This document shows, one piece after another, positions 1 through 9,934 of a stretch of DNA of 64,000 nucleotides. Made by a program: the position numbers and the translations under genes. Location of the stretch: the NCBI GenBank assembly GCA_016235045.1, contig JACRME010000013.1, positions 1 to 64,000 on the forward strand, written 5' to 3'. A model generated the notes under the pieces. The model had not been told where the DNA came from, made no database searches, and saw only the letters and a list, made by a program, of their open reading frames with translations. Within the stretch, counting starts at the first letter, position 1. Each line of letters opens with the position of its first letter. The stretch is from Nitrosomonadales bacterium (GTDB taxonomy: Bacteria > Pseudomonadota > Gammaproteobacteria > Burkholderiales > Gallionellaceae).

Positions 1-1
1 C

Positions 2-139
2 AAAGCGTTCTTATCGACCAAATCCAACGAACCCTTCATGCCTGAACTGATCAACCTGAACAAGTCGCAGGAAAGTATCGTCAGCGCGGAAGACCCCGTA
101 AAATGGGGGTTCGATTTGAAACAGATCACAGGAATGTGA
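2..139 (+). CDS. C-terminal end of an unidentified protein (cut by window edge)
   Basis: An open frame enters from the left edge and ends at a TGA at 137-139, giving the last 45 residues of a protein that ends in ...DLKQITGM. Codon use matches the neighbouring genes and the stop is followed 36 nt later by the acs start, so the two may be co-transcribed. The fragment is too short for me to recognise a family; no motif is visible. Confidence 0.55.
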   Translation, partial: KAFLSTKSNEPFMPELINLNKSQESIVSAEDPVKWGFDLKQITGM

Positions 140-175
140 ATCACCCCCAATAACAACTTTCTCAGGAGAAACAGC

Positions 176-2140
176 ATGTCAGATATCCAGTCGGTCTTGA
201 ACGAGAAGCGCGTCTTCGCGCCTTCCGAGGCCTTTGTGAAACAGGCCAACGTCTCCGGCATGGCCGCCTACAAGGCGATGGTCGATGCCGCCAACAAGGA
301 CTACGCAGGCTACTGGGCCAACCTCGCCCGCGAGACCGTCCTCTGGCACAAGCCCTTCACCAAGACCCTGGACGACAGCAACGCGCCGTTCTACAAGTGG
401 TTCGAAGACGGCGAACTGAACGTCTCCTACAACTGCCTCGACAAACATCTGGCCAAACAGGGCGACAAGACCGCCATCATCTTCGAAGCGGACGACGGCA
501 AAGTCACCAAGGTCAGCTACAAGGAACTGCACGCCCGCGTGTGCCAGTTCGCCAACGGCCTGAAGTCGCGCGGCATCAAGAAGGGCGACCGCGTCATCAT
601 CTACATGCCGATGAGCGTGGAAGCCGTGATCGCCATGCAAGCCTGTGCCCGCATCGGCGCGATCCACTCCGTGGTGTTCGGCGGTTTCTCTTCCAAGAGC
701 CTGCACGAGCGCATCACCGACGCACAGGCCGTGGCCGTCATCACCTCCGACGGCCAGTTCCGCGGCGGCAAGGCGATGGCCCTCAAACCCGCCGTCGACG
801 AGGCGCTGACCATGGGCGGCTGCGAAGGCGTGCATTCCGTCATCGTCTACCAGCGCACCAAGGGCGATGTGCAATGGCACAAGAACAACGTCTGGTGGCA
901 CGACGTCATCGCCGGCCAAGGCGACACCTGCGAACCGGAATGGGTGGGCGCGGAACACCCGCTGTTCATCCTCTACACTTCCGGCTCCACCGGAAAACCG
1001 AAGGGCGTGCAGCACGCCACCGGCGGCTACCTGCTGGGCGCGATGGTCTCCTTGAAATGGGTGTTCGACTACAAGGACTCCGACGTGTTCTGGTGCACGG
1101 CCGACGTGGGCTGGATCACCGGCCACAGCTATGTCGCCTACGGCCCGCTGGCCATCGGCGCGACCCAGGTCATCTTCGAAGGCGTGCCGACCTATCCGGA
1201 CGCAGGCCGTTTCTGGAAGATGATCCAGGACCACAAGGTCACCACCTTCTACACCGCACCGACCGCCATCCGCTCGCTGATCAAGCTCGGCGGCGACCTG
1301 CCGACCAAGTACGACCTGTCCTCGCTGCGCCTGCTGGGTTCCGTGGGCGAGCCGATCAACCCCGAAGCGTGGATGTGGTACTACAACACCGTCGGCGGCG
1401 GACGCTGCCCGATCGTGGCCACCTGGTGGCAGACCGAGACCGGTTGCCACATGATCGCCCCGCTGCCCGGCGCGATGCCGATCAAGCCCGGCACCTGCAC
1501 CCTGCCGCTGCCCGGCATCATGGCCACCATCGTCAACGAAGCCGGCGACGAAGTGCATGACCAGCATGGCGGCTTCCTCGTCATCAAGAAACCGTTCCCC
1601 TCGCAGATCCGCACCATCTGGGGCGATCCCGAGCGTTACAAGAAAGGCTACTTCCCCGAAGAGATGCACGGTGCCTACCTGGCCGGCGACTCCGCGCACC
1701 GCGACGAAGACGGCTACTTCTGGATCATGGGCCGTATCGACGACGTGCTGAACGTCTCCGGTCACCGTCTGGGCACCATGGAGATCGAGTCCGCACTGGT
1801 CTCCAACCCGCTGGTGGCCGAAGCCGCCATCGTCGGCAAGCCGCACGAGATCAAGGGCGAAGCCGTGGTAGCCTTTGTGGTGCTGAAAGGTACGCGTCCC
1901 GCCGATGCGGCAGCCGCGAAGAAGTTGGCCGATGAACTGCGCAACTGGGTCGGCAAGGAGATCGGTCCGATCGCCAAACCCGACGAGATCCGCTTCGGCG
2001 ACAACCTGCCCAAGACCCGTTCCGGCAAGATCATGCGTCGCCTGTTGCGCGCGGTCGCCAAGGGCGAGGAAATCACGCAGGACGTTTCGACATTGGAGAA
2101 TCCTGCCATTCTGGAGCAACTCAAGGAAGTCATACGCTAA
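176..2140 (+). CDS. acs: Acetyl-CoA synthetase (AMP-forming)
   Basis: Activates acetate with ATP to acetyl-AMP and then to acetyl-CoA in the cytoplasm; it feeds acetate into central metabolism. The 654-residue product has the normal length for Acs. Visible ANL-superfamily motifs are the P-loop-like [11 protein letters not shown] at about residue 265, the WWQTETG core motif at about 415, and near the C-terminus [11 protein letters not shown], whose lysine is the residue acetylated by Pat/GNAT enzymes and removed by CobB in known Acs proteins. The ATG at 176 is preceded by an AGGAG Shine-Dalgarno sequence, so the start is secure. An inverted repeat lies just behind the stop. Confidence 0.97.
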   Translation: MSDIQSVLNEKRVFAPSEAFVKQANVSGMAAYKAMVDAANKDYAGYWANLARETVLWHKPFTKTLDDSNAPFYKWFEDGELNVSYNCLDKHLAKQGDKTAIIFEADDGKVTKVSYKELHARVCQFANGLKSRGIKKGDRVIIYMPMSVEAVIAMQACARIGAIHSVVFGGFSSKSLHERITDAQAVAVITSDGQFRGGKAMALKPAVDEALTMGGCEGVHSVIVYQRTKGDVQWHKNNVWWHDVIAGQGDTCEPEWVGAEHPLFILYTSGSTGKPKGVQHATGGYLLGAMVSLKWVFDYKDSDVFWCTADVGWITGHSYVAYGPLAIGATQVIFEGVPTYPDAGRFWKMIQDHKVTTFYTAPTAIRSLIKLGGDLPTKYDLSSLRLLGSVGEPINPEAWMWYYNTVGGGRCPIVATWWQTETGCHMIAPLPGAMPIKPGTCTLPLPGIMATIVNEAGDEVHDQHGGFLVIKKPFPSQIRTIWGDPERYKKGYFPEEMHGAYLAGDSAHRDEDGYFWIMGRIDDVLNVSGHRLGTMEIESALVSNPLVAEAAIVGKPHEIKGEAVVAFVVLKGTRPADAAAAKKLADELRNWVGKEIGPIAKPDEIRFGDNLPKTRSGKIMRRLLRAVAKGEEITQDVSTLENPAILEQLKEVIR

Positions 2141-2155
2141 CAACCTGAAAGAATT

Positions 2156-2185
2156 GTGTTATGCCGCTGCAAAGTGGCATAACGC
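2156..2185. other. Inverted repeat behind acs
   Basis: GTTATGCC at 2158-2165 and GGCATAAC at 2176-2183 are perfect 8-base arms around a 10-nt loop, extendable by two pairs if one G-T pair is allowed. It lies between the acs stop and the predicted promoter of the next gene. A short TTTT follows 10 nt later. It could be a weak terminator for acs or an operator; the sequence does not decide this. Confidence 0.5.
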
Positions 2186-2199
2186 AACGCTCTTTTGGA

Positions 2200-2228
2200 T
2201 TGACGCGCCCCTCCCCCTCCGCTACCAT
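2200..2228 (+). promoter_or_regulatory. Predicted sigma70 promoter of the lytic transglycosylase gene
   Basis: TTGACG at 2200-2205 and TACCAT at 2223-2228 are separated by 17 nt. The transcript would begin near 2235, about 28 nt ahead of the GTG at 2263. This argues against the upstream in-frame ATG at 2161, which lies ahead of this promoter. Confidence 0.5.
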
Positions 2229-2262
2229 CGCGGCAACCTTCCATTTCCCCGGTCTCAATATA

Positions 2263-3888
2263 GTGCCAATTAACAAGCTGTTACTGCTGCTACTTAGCGC
2301 CGTGCTCGGCTGCACCGCTGCCATGGCATCCAACGCAGAAACGACTTTGGCGCTGAATAGCCCGGAGCTCTCTGCACAAAGCGCGCAAACAACTGCTCCC
2401 GAACCCGGAGTGACTCAGGCGGCCATTCCGGAAGTTGCGCCAACCTCGACAATTCAAGCCACAGCCCCTCAGGCGGCAACACCTCAAACCAGTTCTGCAA
2501 TCCCCGACAGCGCGGTCGAACCCGAGACTCAATCACCCGCGCCGATACGCGAAGCGATGATTGTCGCTCCCGAACCAAGATCCGACGACTTGTGGCAACG
2601 CATCCGCAACGGCTATGCCATGAACGAGTTGAACAGCCCGCTGATCAAGCGTCACGAGAAGTGGTATGCCAGCCATCCCGATTATGTCTTGCGCATGACC
2701 GAGCGCGGTCGCCGTTACCTGTTCTACATCGTCGAAGAAGTCGAGCGCCGCGGCATGCCGATGGAAATCGCGCTGCTGCCGATGATCGAAAGCGCCTTCA
2801 ATCCCGGCGCCAACTCGGTGGCGAGCGCTTCCGGCATCTGGCAGTTCATCCCCTCCACTGCCAGGCATTTCGGCATGGAACAAAACTGGTGGCACGACGG
2901 TCGCCGCGACATTATCGGCGCGACCAACGGCGCGTTGGATTACCTGCAGAAACTGCATGACCAATTCGGCGACTGGGAATTGGCGCTGGCCGCCTACAAC
3001 TGGGGCGAGAATGCCGTTGCCCGTGCCCAGGCAAGCAACCGCAAGCGCCACAAACCGACCGATTATTCCCACCTCAAGATGCCGCGCGAAACGCGCAACT
3101 ACGTGCCGAAACTGATGGCGGTGAAGAACATCGTGAGCGACCCGGCCCGTTTCGGCCTGATCCTGAGTGATGTTCCGGATGAACCCTACTTCGAAGCCGT
3201 TGCCGCCACTCAGCACATGGACGTGAAAATCGCCGCCGAACTCGCCGACATCTCGATGGATGAATTCATGGCGCTCAATCCCAGCCATAACCGCCCGGTG
3301 ATCCTGCAAGACACCTCCGACGTGCTGTTGCTGCCGGTAGACAAGGTCGAGACCTTCCGCAGCAACCTGGCCAAGACCAATTTGCGCCTGGTCTCCTGGC
3401 AGCCCTACGAAAGCAAGAAGGGCGAACGCTTCGAACAGATCGCCGACCACTTCGGGCTGACGCTGTCAGAACTGCGCGCGGCCAACGGCCTGTCCAAATA
3501 TGCGCAGGAGAGCAACGGCCAGACCCTGCTGGTGCCGATCAAGGATGAAGAATCGGCCGTGCAGTTCGCCGCATTCAACATGCATCCCAACGCCGTGGCC
3601 GAAATGTACGGCGCGGTCCGCTACACGGTACGCCGCGGCGACACCATCTCCACCATTGCGCGACGCTTCCATGTCAGCCAGGCGCAATTGCGCGACGCCA
3701 ACCACGGCCGGACGTTCCTGCGCGTCGGCCAGCATTTCAACATCGTCCTGTCCGACACCCATCGCCCCTCCGCGCGCAAGCGCAGCGTCACCGCGACCAA
3801 AGCCAAATCGAAGAAAAACACCAACACCCGCAAGTCGGCCAGCATGAAGGTCGCTTACGTCCCCTACCAATCCGGGCAGTCGAATTAG
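2263..3888 (+). CDS. mltD: Membrane-bound/periplasmic lytic murein transglycosylase with LysM repeats (MltD type)
   Basis: Cleaves the glycan strand of peptidoglycan to 1,6-anhydro-MurNAc products. From the GTG at 2263 the product has 541 residues: a signal peptide (hydrophobic [11 protein letters not shown], likely cleavage after AMA), a Pro/Ala/Thr-rich linker, a GH23 domain with the catalytic glutamate in PMIESAFNP and the [17 protein letters not shown] signature, then two LysM-like modules (about 375-420 and 455-500). The C-terminus is very basic. The cysteine in VLGC is not a good lipobox, so a soluble periplasmic form is possible, unlike E. coli MltD. The gene end overlaps the convergent ABC transporter gene by 4 nt. 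Confidence 0.88.
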   Translation: MPINKLLLLLLSAVLGCTAAMASNAETTLALNSPELSAQSAQTTAPEPGVTQAAIPEVAPTSTIQATAPQAATPQTSSAIPDSAVEPETQSPAPIREAMIVAPEPRSDDLWQRIRNGYAMNELNSPLIKRHEKWYASHPDYVLRMTERGRRYLFYIVEEVERRGMPMEIALLPMIESAFNPGANSVASASGIWQFIPSTARHFGMEQNWWHDGRRDIIGATNGALDYLQKLHDQFGDWELALAAYNWGENAVARAQASNRKRHKPTDYSHLKMPRETRNYVPKLMAVKNIVSDPARFGLILSDVPDEPYFEAVAATQHMDVKIAAELADISMDEFMALNPSHNRPVILQDTSDVLLLPVDKVETFRSNLAKTNLRLVSWQPYESKKGERFEQIADHFGLTLSELRAANGLSKYAQESNGQTLLVPIKDEESAVQFAAFNMHPNAVAEMYGAVRYTVRRGDTISTIARRFHVSQAQLRDANHGRTFLRVGQHFNIVLSDTHRPSARKRSVTATKAKSKKNTNTRKSASMKVAYVPYQSGQSN

Positions 3889-4148
3889 TCTTGCCTGTTG
3901 TACAGGTGACAGTTCACCTGATGTGAATCGCCGATCCGGATCGCCTCCGGATAGCGCGAACAGACCGCCATCGCGCGTGCGCAACGCGGTGCGAAATGGC
4001 AACCCGACGGCGGGTTCGCCGGTGACGGCAGATCGCCTTCCAGTTTGACGTATTCCCTGCCCGCCCCGTCGATGCGCGGCACCGCCGACAGCAGCGCCTG
4101 TGTGTAGGGGTGCTTCGGCGAGCGCAGCACCTCTTCCGTCGTGCCGCG
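3885..4148 (-). pseudogene. Separated C-terminal tail of the peptide-transporter ATPase
   Basis: This stretch is in the same reading frame as the ATPase gene just upstream but lies behind an amber codon (4149-4151). It encodes the oligopeptide-transporter C-terminal region: HPYTQALL and the cysteine motif [14 protein letters not shown]. In homologues the residue at the stop position is normally glutamate in GRIVERG, so GAG to TAG is a one-base change. An internal ATG at 4130 could restart translation but has no strong ribosome-binding site. Its TAA stop overlaps the stop of the transglycosylase gene. Confidence 0.75.
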
Positions 4149-5887
<1,739 letters not shown>

Positions 5888-5891
<4 letters not shown>

Positions 5892-7255
5892 GCCTTGCTC
5901 TCCGTCCGGTTCAGGCGCGGATCGAAGGCATCGCGCACCGCATCGGCAAACAGGTTCGCCGCCAGCACCAGCACCAGCATGAAACCGAAGGCGGCCGCCA
6001 GCGCCCACCACACCATGGGCTCGCGCCCCATCTCCAGACGCGCGGCATTGATCATGGTGCCGAAGGAGATCATCGAGGGATCGACGCCGACGCCAACATA
6101 AGACAGCACCGCCTCGGCCAGCACCAGCGCGGAGAAATCCATCACCAGCGCGATGAGGATGATGTGCATCACATTGGGCATGATGTGGCGGGTAAGGATA
6201 CGCAAGCTGGACACGCCGAACGACTGCGCCGCCTGGATATATTCCATCTCGCGCAACTTGAGCGTCTCGCCGCGCAGCAGACGGCACAGCCCGGTCCAGC
6301 TCGTCATGCCGAGGATCAGACACAGAAACACCAGCCGCAGGTCGGCGCGCGAGGCGGCGGTGTCGAACCATTGCGGATGGGTGTCTATGGTCACCTGCAT
6401 CATCAGCACCGCCGCCGCGATCAGCAGCACGCTCGGGATGGAACTCAGCACGGTGTAGACGTACTGGATGACATCATCCACCCAGCCGCGGAAATAGCCG
6501 GCCGCCACACCGAGGAACAGGGCCAGCGGCAAGGTCACCAGCGTGGTCACCGTACCGATGATGAGTCCGGTGCGAATGCTCTTCAATGAAAGGTACAGCA
6601 CGTCCTGTCCGACCTTGTCGGTGCCGAGCACGTGGTAGACGGCGGCGAGGTTGGCGATGGCACCAATAAGGGTGGTGAGGATCAACGTGGCGATGGAGAC
6701 AGCCCGGTCACATCCGGACGCACAGTGCAACTTCCTGTGGGTAAGATAGAACGACAACAGCCCGACCAGCAGACCCAGTCCGCCTCCAGCCAGCGCACGC
6801 TTCCATATATCTTCGACGCGCTGCGATGCGTCGGAAAGATGCGCTCCGCCATATTGCAGGCGCGGATAGTCGCGCGCGACATTGCCTTGCGCATCAGTCA
6901 TGCTCTCCTTGGCATACAAGGTCAGCGCGAACGGTTCGGAATAGGTCTTTTCGGTATGCGTGCGCAACGGCCCGACCAGTTTGTCGAACACGCTCAACAC
7001 CTCGGACGAATACACCTTCTCACCGCCGTTCGCTTGCGGCAGCGCCATGCGGAAGTGCAGCGTATCGAGCAGCCCGACTGCGAGAAACAGCGACAAAACC
7101 AGCAGCGATGCCATCGCCACGCTGTTATGTGCCACGCGCTGCCACGGCAACAGCAGATGCTCGCGCCGCCGCACATACCAGGCTGCCGCAATACCCGCCG
7201 CCAGCAGCAGAAACACCAGCGCATCGCTCCACAGGACGACTGGCATGAAACTCAT
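5888..7255 (-). CDS. Peptide ABC transporter permease (OppC/DppC/YejE type)
   Basis: Inner-membrane channel subunit, 455 residues from the ATG at 7255. It has an N-terminal helix pair, an unusually long hydrophilic periplasmic stretch (about residues 65-160) and then the conserved binding-protein-dependent permease domain with an EAA-like loop (EYIQAAQSFGVSSLRI) that contacts the ATPase. The frame is open upstream to 7309, but those extra residues (LDSRLRGNDE) are translated repeat sequence; I chose the start behind the repeat. No strong Shine-Dalgarno sequence is seen. The stop overlaps the start of the ATPase gene, so the two form one operon with the other permease. Confidence 0.85.
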
Positions 7256-7267
7256 AAGACACCCACC

Positions 7268-7390
7268 CTCGTCATTCCCGCGCAGGCGGGAATCCAGCAT
7301 GAAAAACATCTCGCGAAGCGAACAACCCGGCTGTCTCGCTCCGCGAGAAATACTCTGTTTACTGGATTCCCGCCTGCGCGGGAATGACGG
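7268..7390. repeat. Inverted pair of CGTCATTCCCGC repeats between the permease genes
   Basis: CGTCATTCCCGCGCAGGCGG at about 7270 and the mirror CCGCCTGCGCGGGAATGACG ending near 7388 form two palindromic units facing each other across about 65 nt. Each unit is itself a hairpin (ATTCCCGC...GCGGGAAT), the form of widespread proteobacterial intergenic repeats. It fills most of the 151-nt gap between the two permease genes and would form a large stem in the operon transcript. Confidence 0.85.
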
Positions 7391-7406
7391 TCTATCACAA
7401 ATTCGC

Positions 7407-8384
7407 TCACTGCAACCTCACCCGCGGATCGACAACGGTGTAGGAAACGTCGGTCAGAATGAGTCCGACGATGTACAGCACCGAACCGAGAAACACCATC
7501 GCGCGCACCACGCTGAAATCCTGCGCGTTGATCGCATCGATGGTGTAGCTGCCCAGGCCGGGGATGCCGAAGAACGACTCGGTGAGCAGACTGCCCATGA
7601 ACAGAAGCGGGATGACCACCACCACGCCGGTCAGGATCGGGATCATCGCGTTCTTCAGCACATGCGTGAACAGCACGCGCAGCTCGGACAGCCCCTTGGC
7701 ACGTGCCGTGCGCACGTAGTCCTTGCCGATCTCTTCTAGGAAGATGGTGCGGTACCAGCGGCTGCTGGAACCGACGCCGCCCGCTATACCAATAAGGATA
7801 GGCAGCACCACAAACTTGAAGCTGTCCGCCCCGCCCGCATAGCCCGAGATGGGCACCAGATGCCACAGCTTGCTCACCACGAACTGCCCGCCGATGATGT
7901 AGAACAGGCCGGAGATGGACATCAGCAGCACACACAAAGCCACGCCCGCCATGTCCAGCGCGGTGGCGCGAAACAGCGTCATCAGCAAGGCAAAGCTGAC
8001 ATACACGATGAGACCGATGAGAAAGGTCGGCAGCGCGATGGCCAGACTGGGCCCCATGCGCTTGGCGATCTCGCGACCGATGCTGCGCCCGTCGTCGGAA
8101 TAGCCGAAATCGAAAACGAACATGCTGGCCGATTTCTGCCAGAAGATGGTGTCGGTGAGCTTGTCAGTACCGCCGACTGCGCTGTTGACGAACAGCGGCT
8201 TGTCGTAGCCGCGCTGCTGCTTCCATTTCTCGATCGCCTCCGGCGTCACGCGCTTGATGCCGAGCTGCATGCGCGCCATATCGTCCGGCGTGTTCACCAC
8301 GAAGAACAGCGCGAAGGTGAGCAGGTTCACCCCGATGAGGATGGGCACGGCGTAGAGGATGCGGCGGATGAGGTAGGCAATCAT
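7407..8384 (-). CDS. Peptide ABC transporter permease (OppB/DppB/YejB type)
   Basis: Inner-membrane subunit of 325 residues from the ATG at 8384, the first gene of the permease-permease-ATPase operon. The N-terminus IAYLIRRILYAVPILIGVNL is typical of this family and marks the start; the longer open frame upstream has no membrane character. A periplasmic loop (about 45-125) is followed by five hydrophobic segments and the EAA loop (DYVRTARAKGLSELRVL). It is divergent from the dehydrogenase gene at 8527, with 142 nt between the two starts for regulatory sequences. Confidence 0.87.
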   Translation of the reverse strand: MIAYLIRRILYAVPILIGVNLLTFALFFVVNTPDDMARMQLGIKRVTPEAIEKWKQQRGYDKPLFVNSAVGGTDKLTDTIFWQKSASMFVFDFGYSDDGRSIGREIAKRMGPSLAIALPTFLIGLIVYVSFALLMTLFRATALDMAGVALCVLLMSISGLFYIIGGQFVVSKLWHLVPISGYAGGADSFKFVVLPILIGIAGGVGSSSRWYRTIFLEEIGKDYVRTARAKGLSELRVLFTHVLKNAMIPILTGVVVVIPLLFMGSLLTESFFGIPGLGSYTIDAINAQDFSVVRAMVFLGSVLYIVGLILTDVSYTVVDPRVRLQ

Positions 8385-8526
8385 GGCGCCGCTATTGTAC
8401 GGTAAACACCGGATTGCCAAACATCCGGGCAAGGCAGAGAATGTGCTTTCACCAACGGCAGAGGCAGTGCCGCAAAAACCGCAATCTGATCTCTGTCATT
8501 CAAGCCACTTGAATAAGGAGAACATC

Positions 8527-9165
8527 ATGAAAATCGGAATCCTGGGTTCAGGCGATGTCGCGAAGGCCCTGGCGGGCGGCTTTCTGAAGCACGGCCATGA
8601 CGTCACGCTGGGGACGCGCACACCGGGCAAGCTCGCCGACTGGGCGGCAAAGAATCCCAAAGGCCATATCGCCAATTTTGCCGAGGCAGCGAAGTACGGC
8701 GAACTGGTGGTGCTGGCGGTAAAAGGTACGGCAGCGGCAGAGGTGCTGCGTCTCGCCGGAGCGGCCAATCTTGCGGGCAAACCTGTCATCGACGTCACCA
8801 ATCCCATCGCCGACGCCCCTCCCGTCAACGGCGTGCTGAGCTACTTCACCACGCTGGACGACTCGCAGATGGAACGGCTGCAGCGCGAATTCCCGAGTGC
8901 CCGTTTCGTCAAAGCGTTCAACTCCGTCGGCAATGCCTTCATGGTCGATCCGCAGTTCAAGGGCGGCAAGCCGACCATGTTCATCTGCGGCAACGACGAG
9001 GCGGCAAAAAAGACCGTGACCGGCATCCTCGACCAGTTCGGCTGGGAAACGGCGGACATGGGCAAGGTCGAGGCGGCGCGCGCCATCGAGCCGCTGTGCA
9101 TCCTGTGGTGCATCCCCGGCTTCCTGCGCAACGACTGGGTTCATGCTTTCAAGCTGCTGACCTAG
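8527..9165 (+). CDS. NAD(P)-binding Rossmann oxidoreductase (F420-dependent NADP reductase-like)
   Basis: The 212-residue product starts with the dinucleotide-binding fold KIGILGSGDVAKALAGGF followed by TLGTRTP, where the basic residue after the second strand suggests NADP(H). Relatives annotated as F420:NADP reductases or NADP oxidoreductases share the NPIAD and FVKAFNSVG motifs seen here. Betaproteobacteria of this type usually lack coenzyme F420, so the true substrate is unknown. AAGGAG upstream of the ATG at 8527 supports this start rather than the longer frame. It sits alone between oppositely oriented transporter genes. Confidence 0.72.
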   Translation: MKIGILGSGDVAKALAGGFLKHGHDVTLGTRTPGKLADWAAKNPKGHIANFAEAAKYGELVVLAVKGTAAAEVLRLAGAANLAGKPVIDVTNPIADAPPVNGVLSYFTTLDDSQMERLQREFPSARFVKAFNSVGNAFMVDPQFKGGKPTMFICGNDEAAKKTVTGILDQFGWETADMGKVEAARAIEPLCILWCIPGFLRNDWVHAFKLLT

Positions 9166-9180
9166 CCAGGATTATCATCA

Positions 9181-9250
9181 GCCTGCCCGTAGGAGCGCAA
9201 CTTGTTGCGCGATAAAGTGGAAAATCGCCCGGCAAGCCGGGCTCCTACAG
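9181..9250. repeat. REP-like double hairpin, copy 1
   Basis: Two hairpins lie in tandem: GCGCAA CTTG TTGCGC and GCCCGGC AA GCCGGGC, bounded by GTAGGAGC and GCTCCTAC, which are complementary to each other. A second copy in opposite orientation is at 44212-44288 and is identical apart from a short insertion. The unit lies between two genes transcribed rightwards. Confidence 0.9.
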
Positions 9251-9288
9251 AAGCTTCCTCCTGAAATATGCAGAGAAGGAGTATCGCC

Positions 9289-9933
9289 ATGCAAATCGAG
9301 GTCTGGTCGGATGTGGTGTGCCCCTGGTGCTACATCGGCAAACGGCGCCTGGAAATGGCGCTGGCGAAATTTCCGCATTGGGAAAGCGTGCAGGTGGTCT
9401 GGCGCAGCTTTGAACTCGACCCCGATTCCCCCGCACAGCAGCCGGGCACGCTGGAAGAAATGCTGGCGCAAAAATACCGGGTCAGCCCGCAACAAGCGGC
9501 GGCAATGAACGCGCGCGTGACGGAAGTCGCCGGGGAGGTCGGGCTGGAATATCGCTTGTCCGACGCCCGGCCCGGCAACACCTTCGATGCGCATCGCCTG
9601 ATCCACTTCGCCGCCTCGCGGCAACTGGACGACGGCGCCTCCGAGCGGCTCATGCTCGCCTACTTTTCCGAGGCGCTGCCGGTCGGCGACCATGCTGCCC
9701 TCGCCCGTCTCGCCCCCGAGTTTGGCATTCCCGAAGCGGAGGCGCTGGCGATGCTGAAAGGCGATGCCTATTCCAATGAAGTCCGGGCCGACGAAGCCCG
9801 AGCCGCGAATCTCGGCATCAGCGCCGTCCCGTTCTTTATGCTCGACGAAAATATCGGCATTTCCGGCGCGCAGCCGGTCGAGGTATTTGCCGGCGCCCTG
9901 CAACAGGCCTGGGATAGTTCGCAAGCCAGGTGA
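9289..9933 (+). CDS. DsbA-family thiol oxidoreductase, FrnE-like
   Basis: Cytoplasmic thioredoxin-fold protein of 214 residues with the active-site motif CPWC (in DVVCPWCYIGKRRLE) near the N-terminus, a helical insertion, and the cis-proline segment AVPFFML. This is the FrnE/2-hydroxychromene-2-carboxylate isomerase-like branch, linked elsewhere to disulfide chemistry under oxidative stress. AAGGAG lies 7 nt ahead of the ATG at 9289, so the upstream in-frame ATG is not used. No signal peptide. Its stop is one base away from the stop of the convergent binding-protein gene. Confidence 0.85.
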   Translation: MQIEVWSDVVCPWCYIGKRRLEMALAKFPHWESVQVVWRSFELDPDSPAQQPGTLEEMLAQKYRVSPQQAAAMNARVTEVAGEVGLEYRLSDARPGNTFDAHRLIHFAASRQLDDGASERLMLAYFSEALPVGDHAALARLAPEFGIPEAEALAMLKGDAYSNEVRADEARAANLGISAVPFFMLDENIGISGAQPVEVFAGALQQAWDSSQAR

Positions 9934-9934
9934 G

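Noticed and set aside
179-2143. Very long open frame antisense to acs (654 codons)
   Set aside because: Shadow frame of a GC-rich gene; its translation has no recognisable domain and the acs frame is unambiguous.
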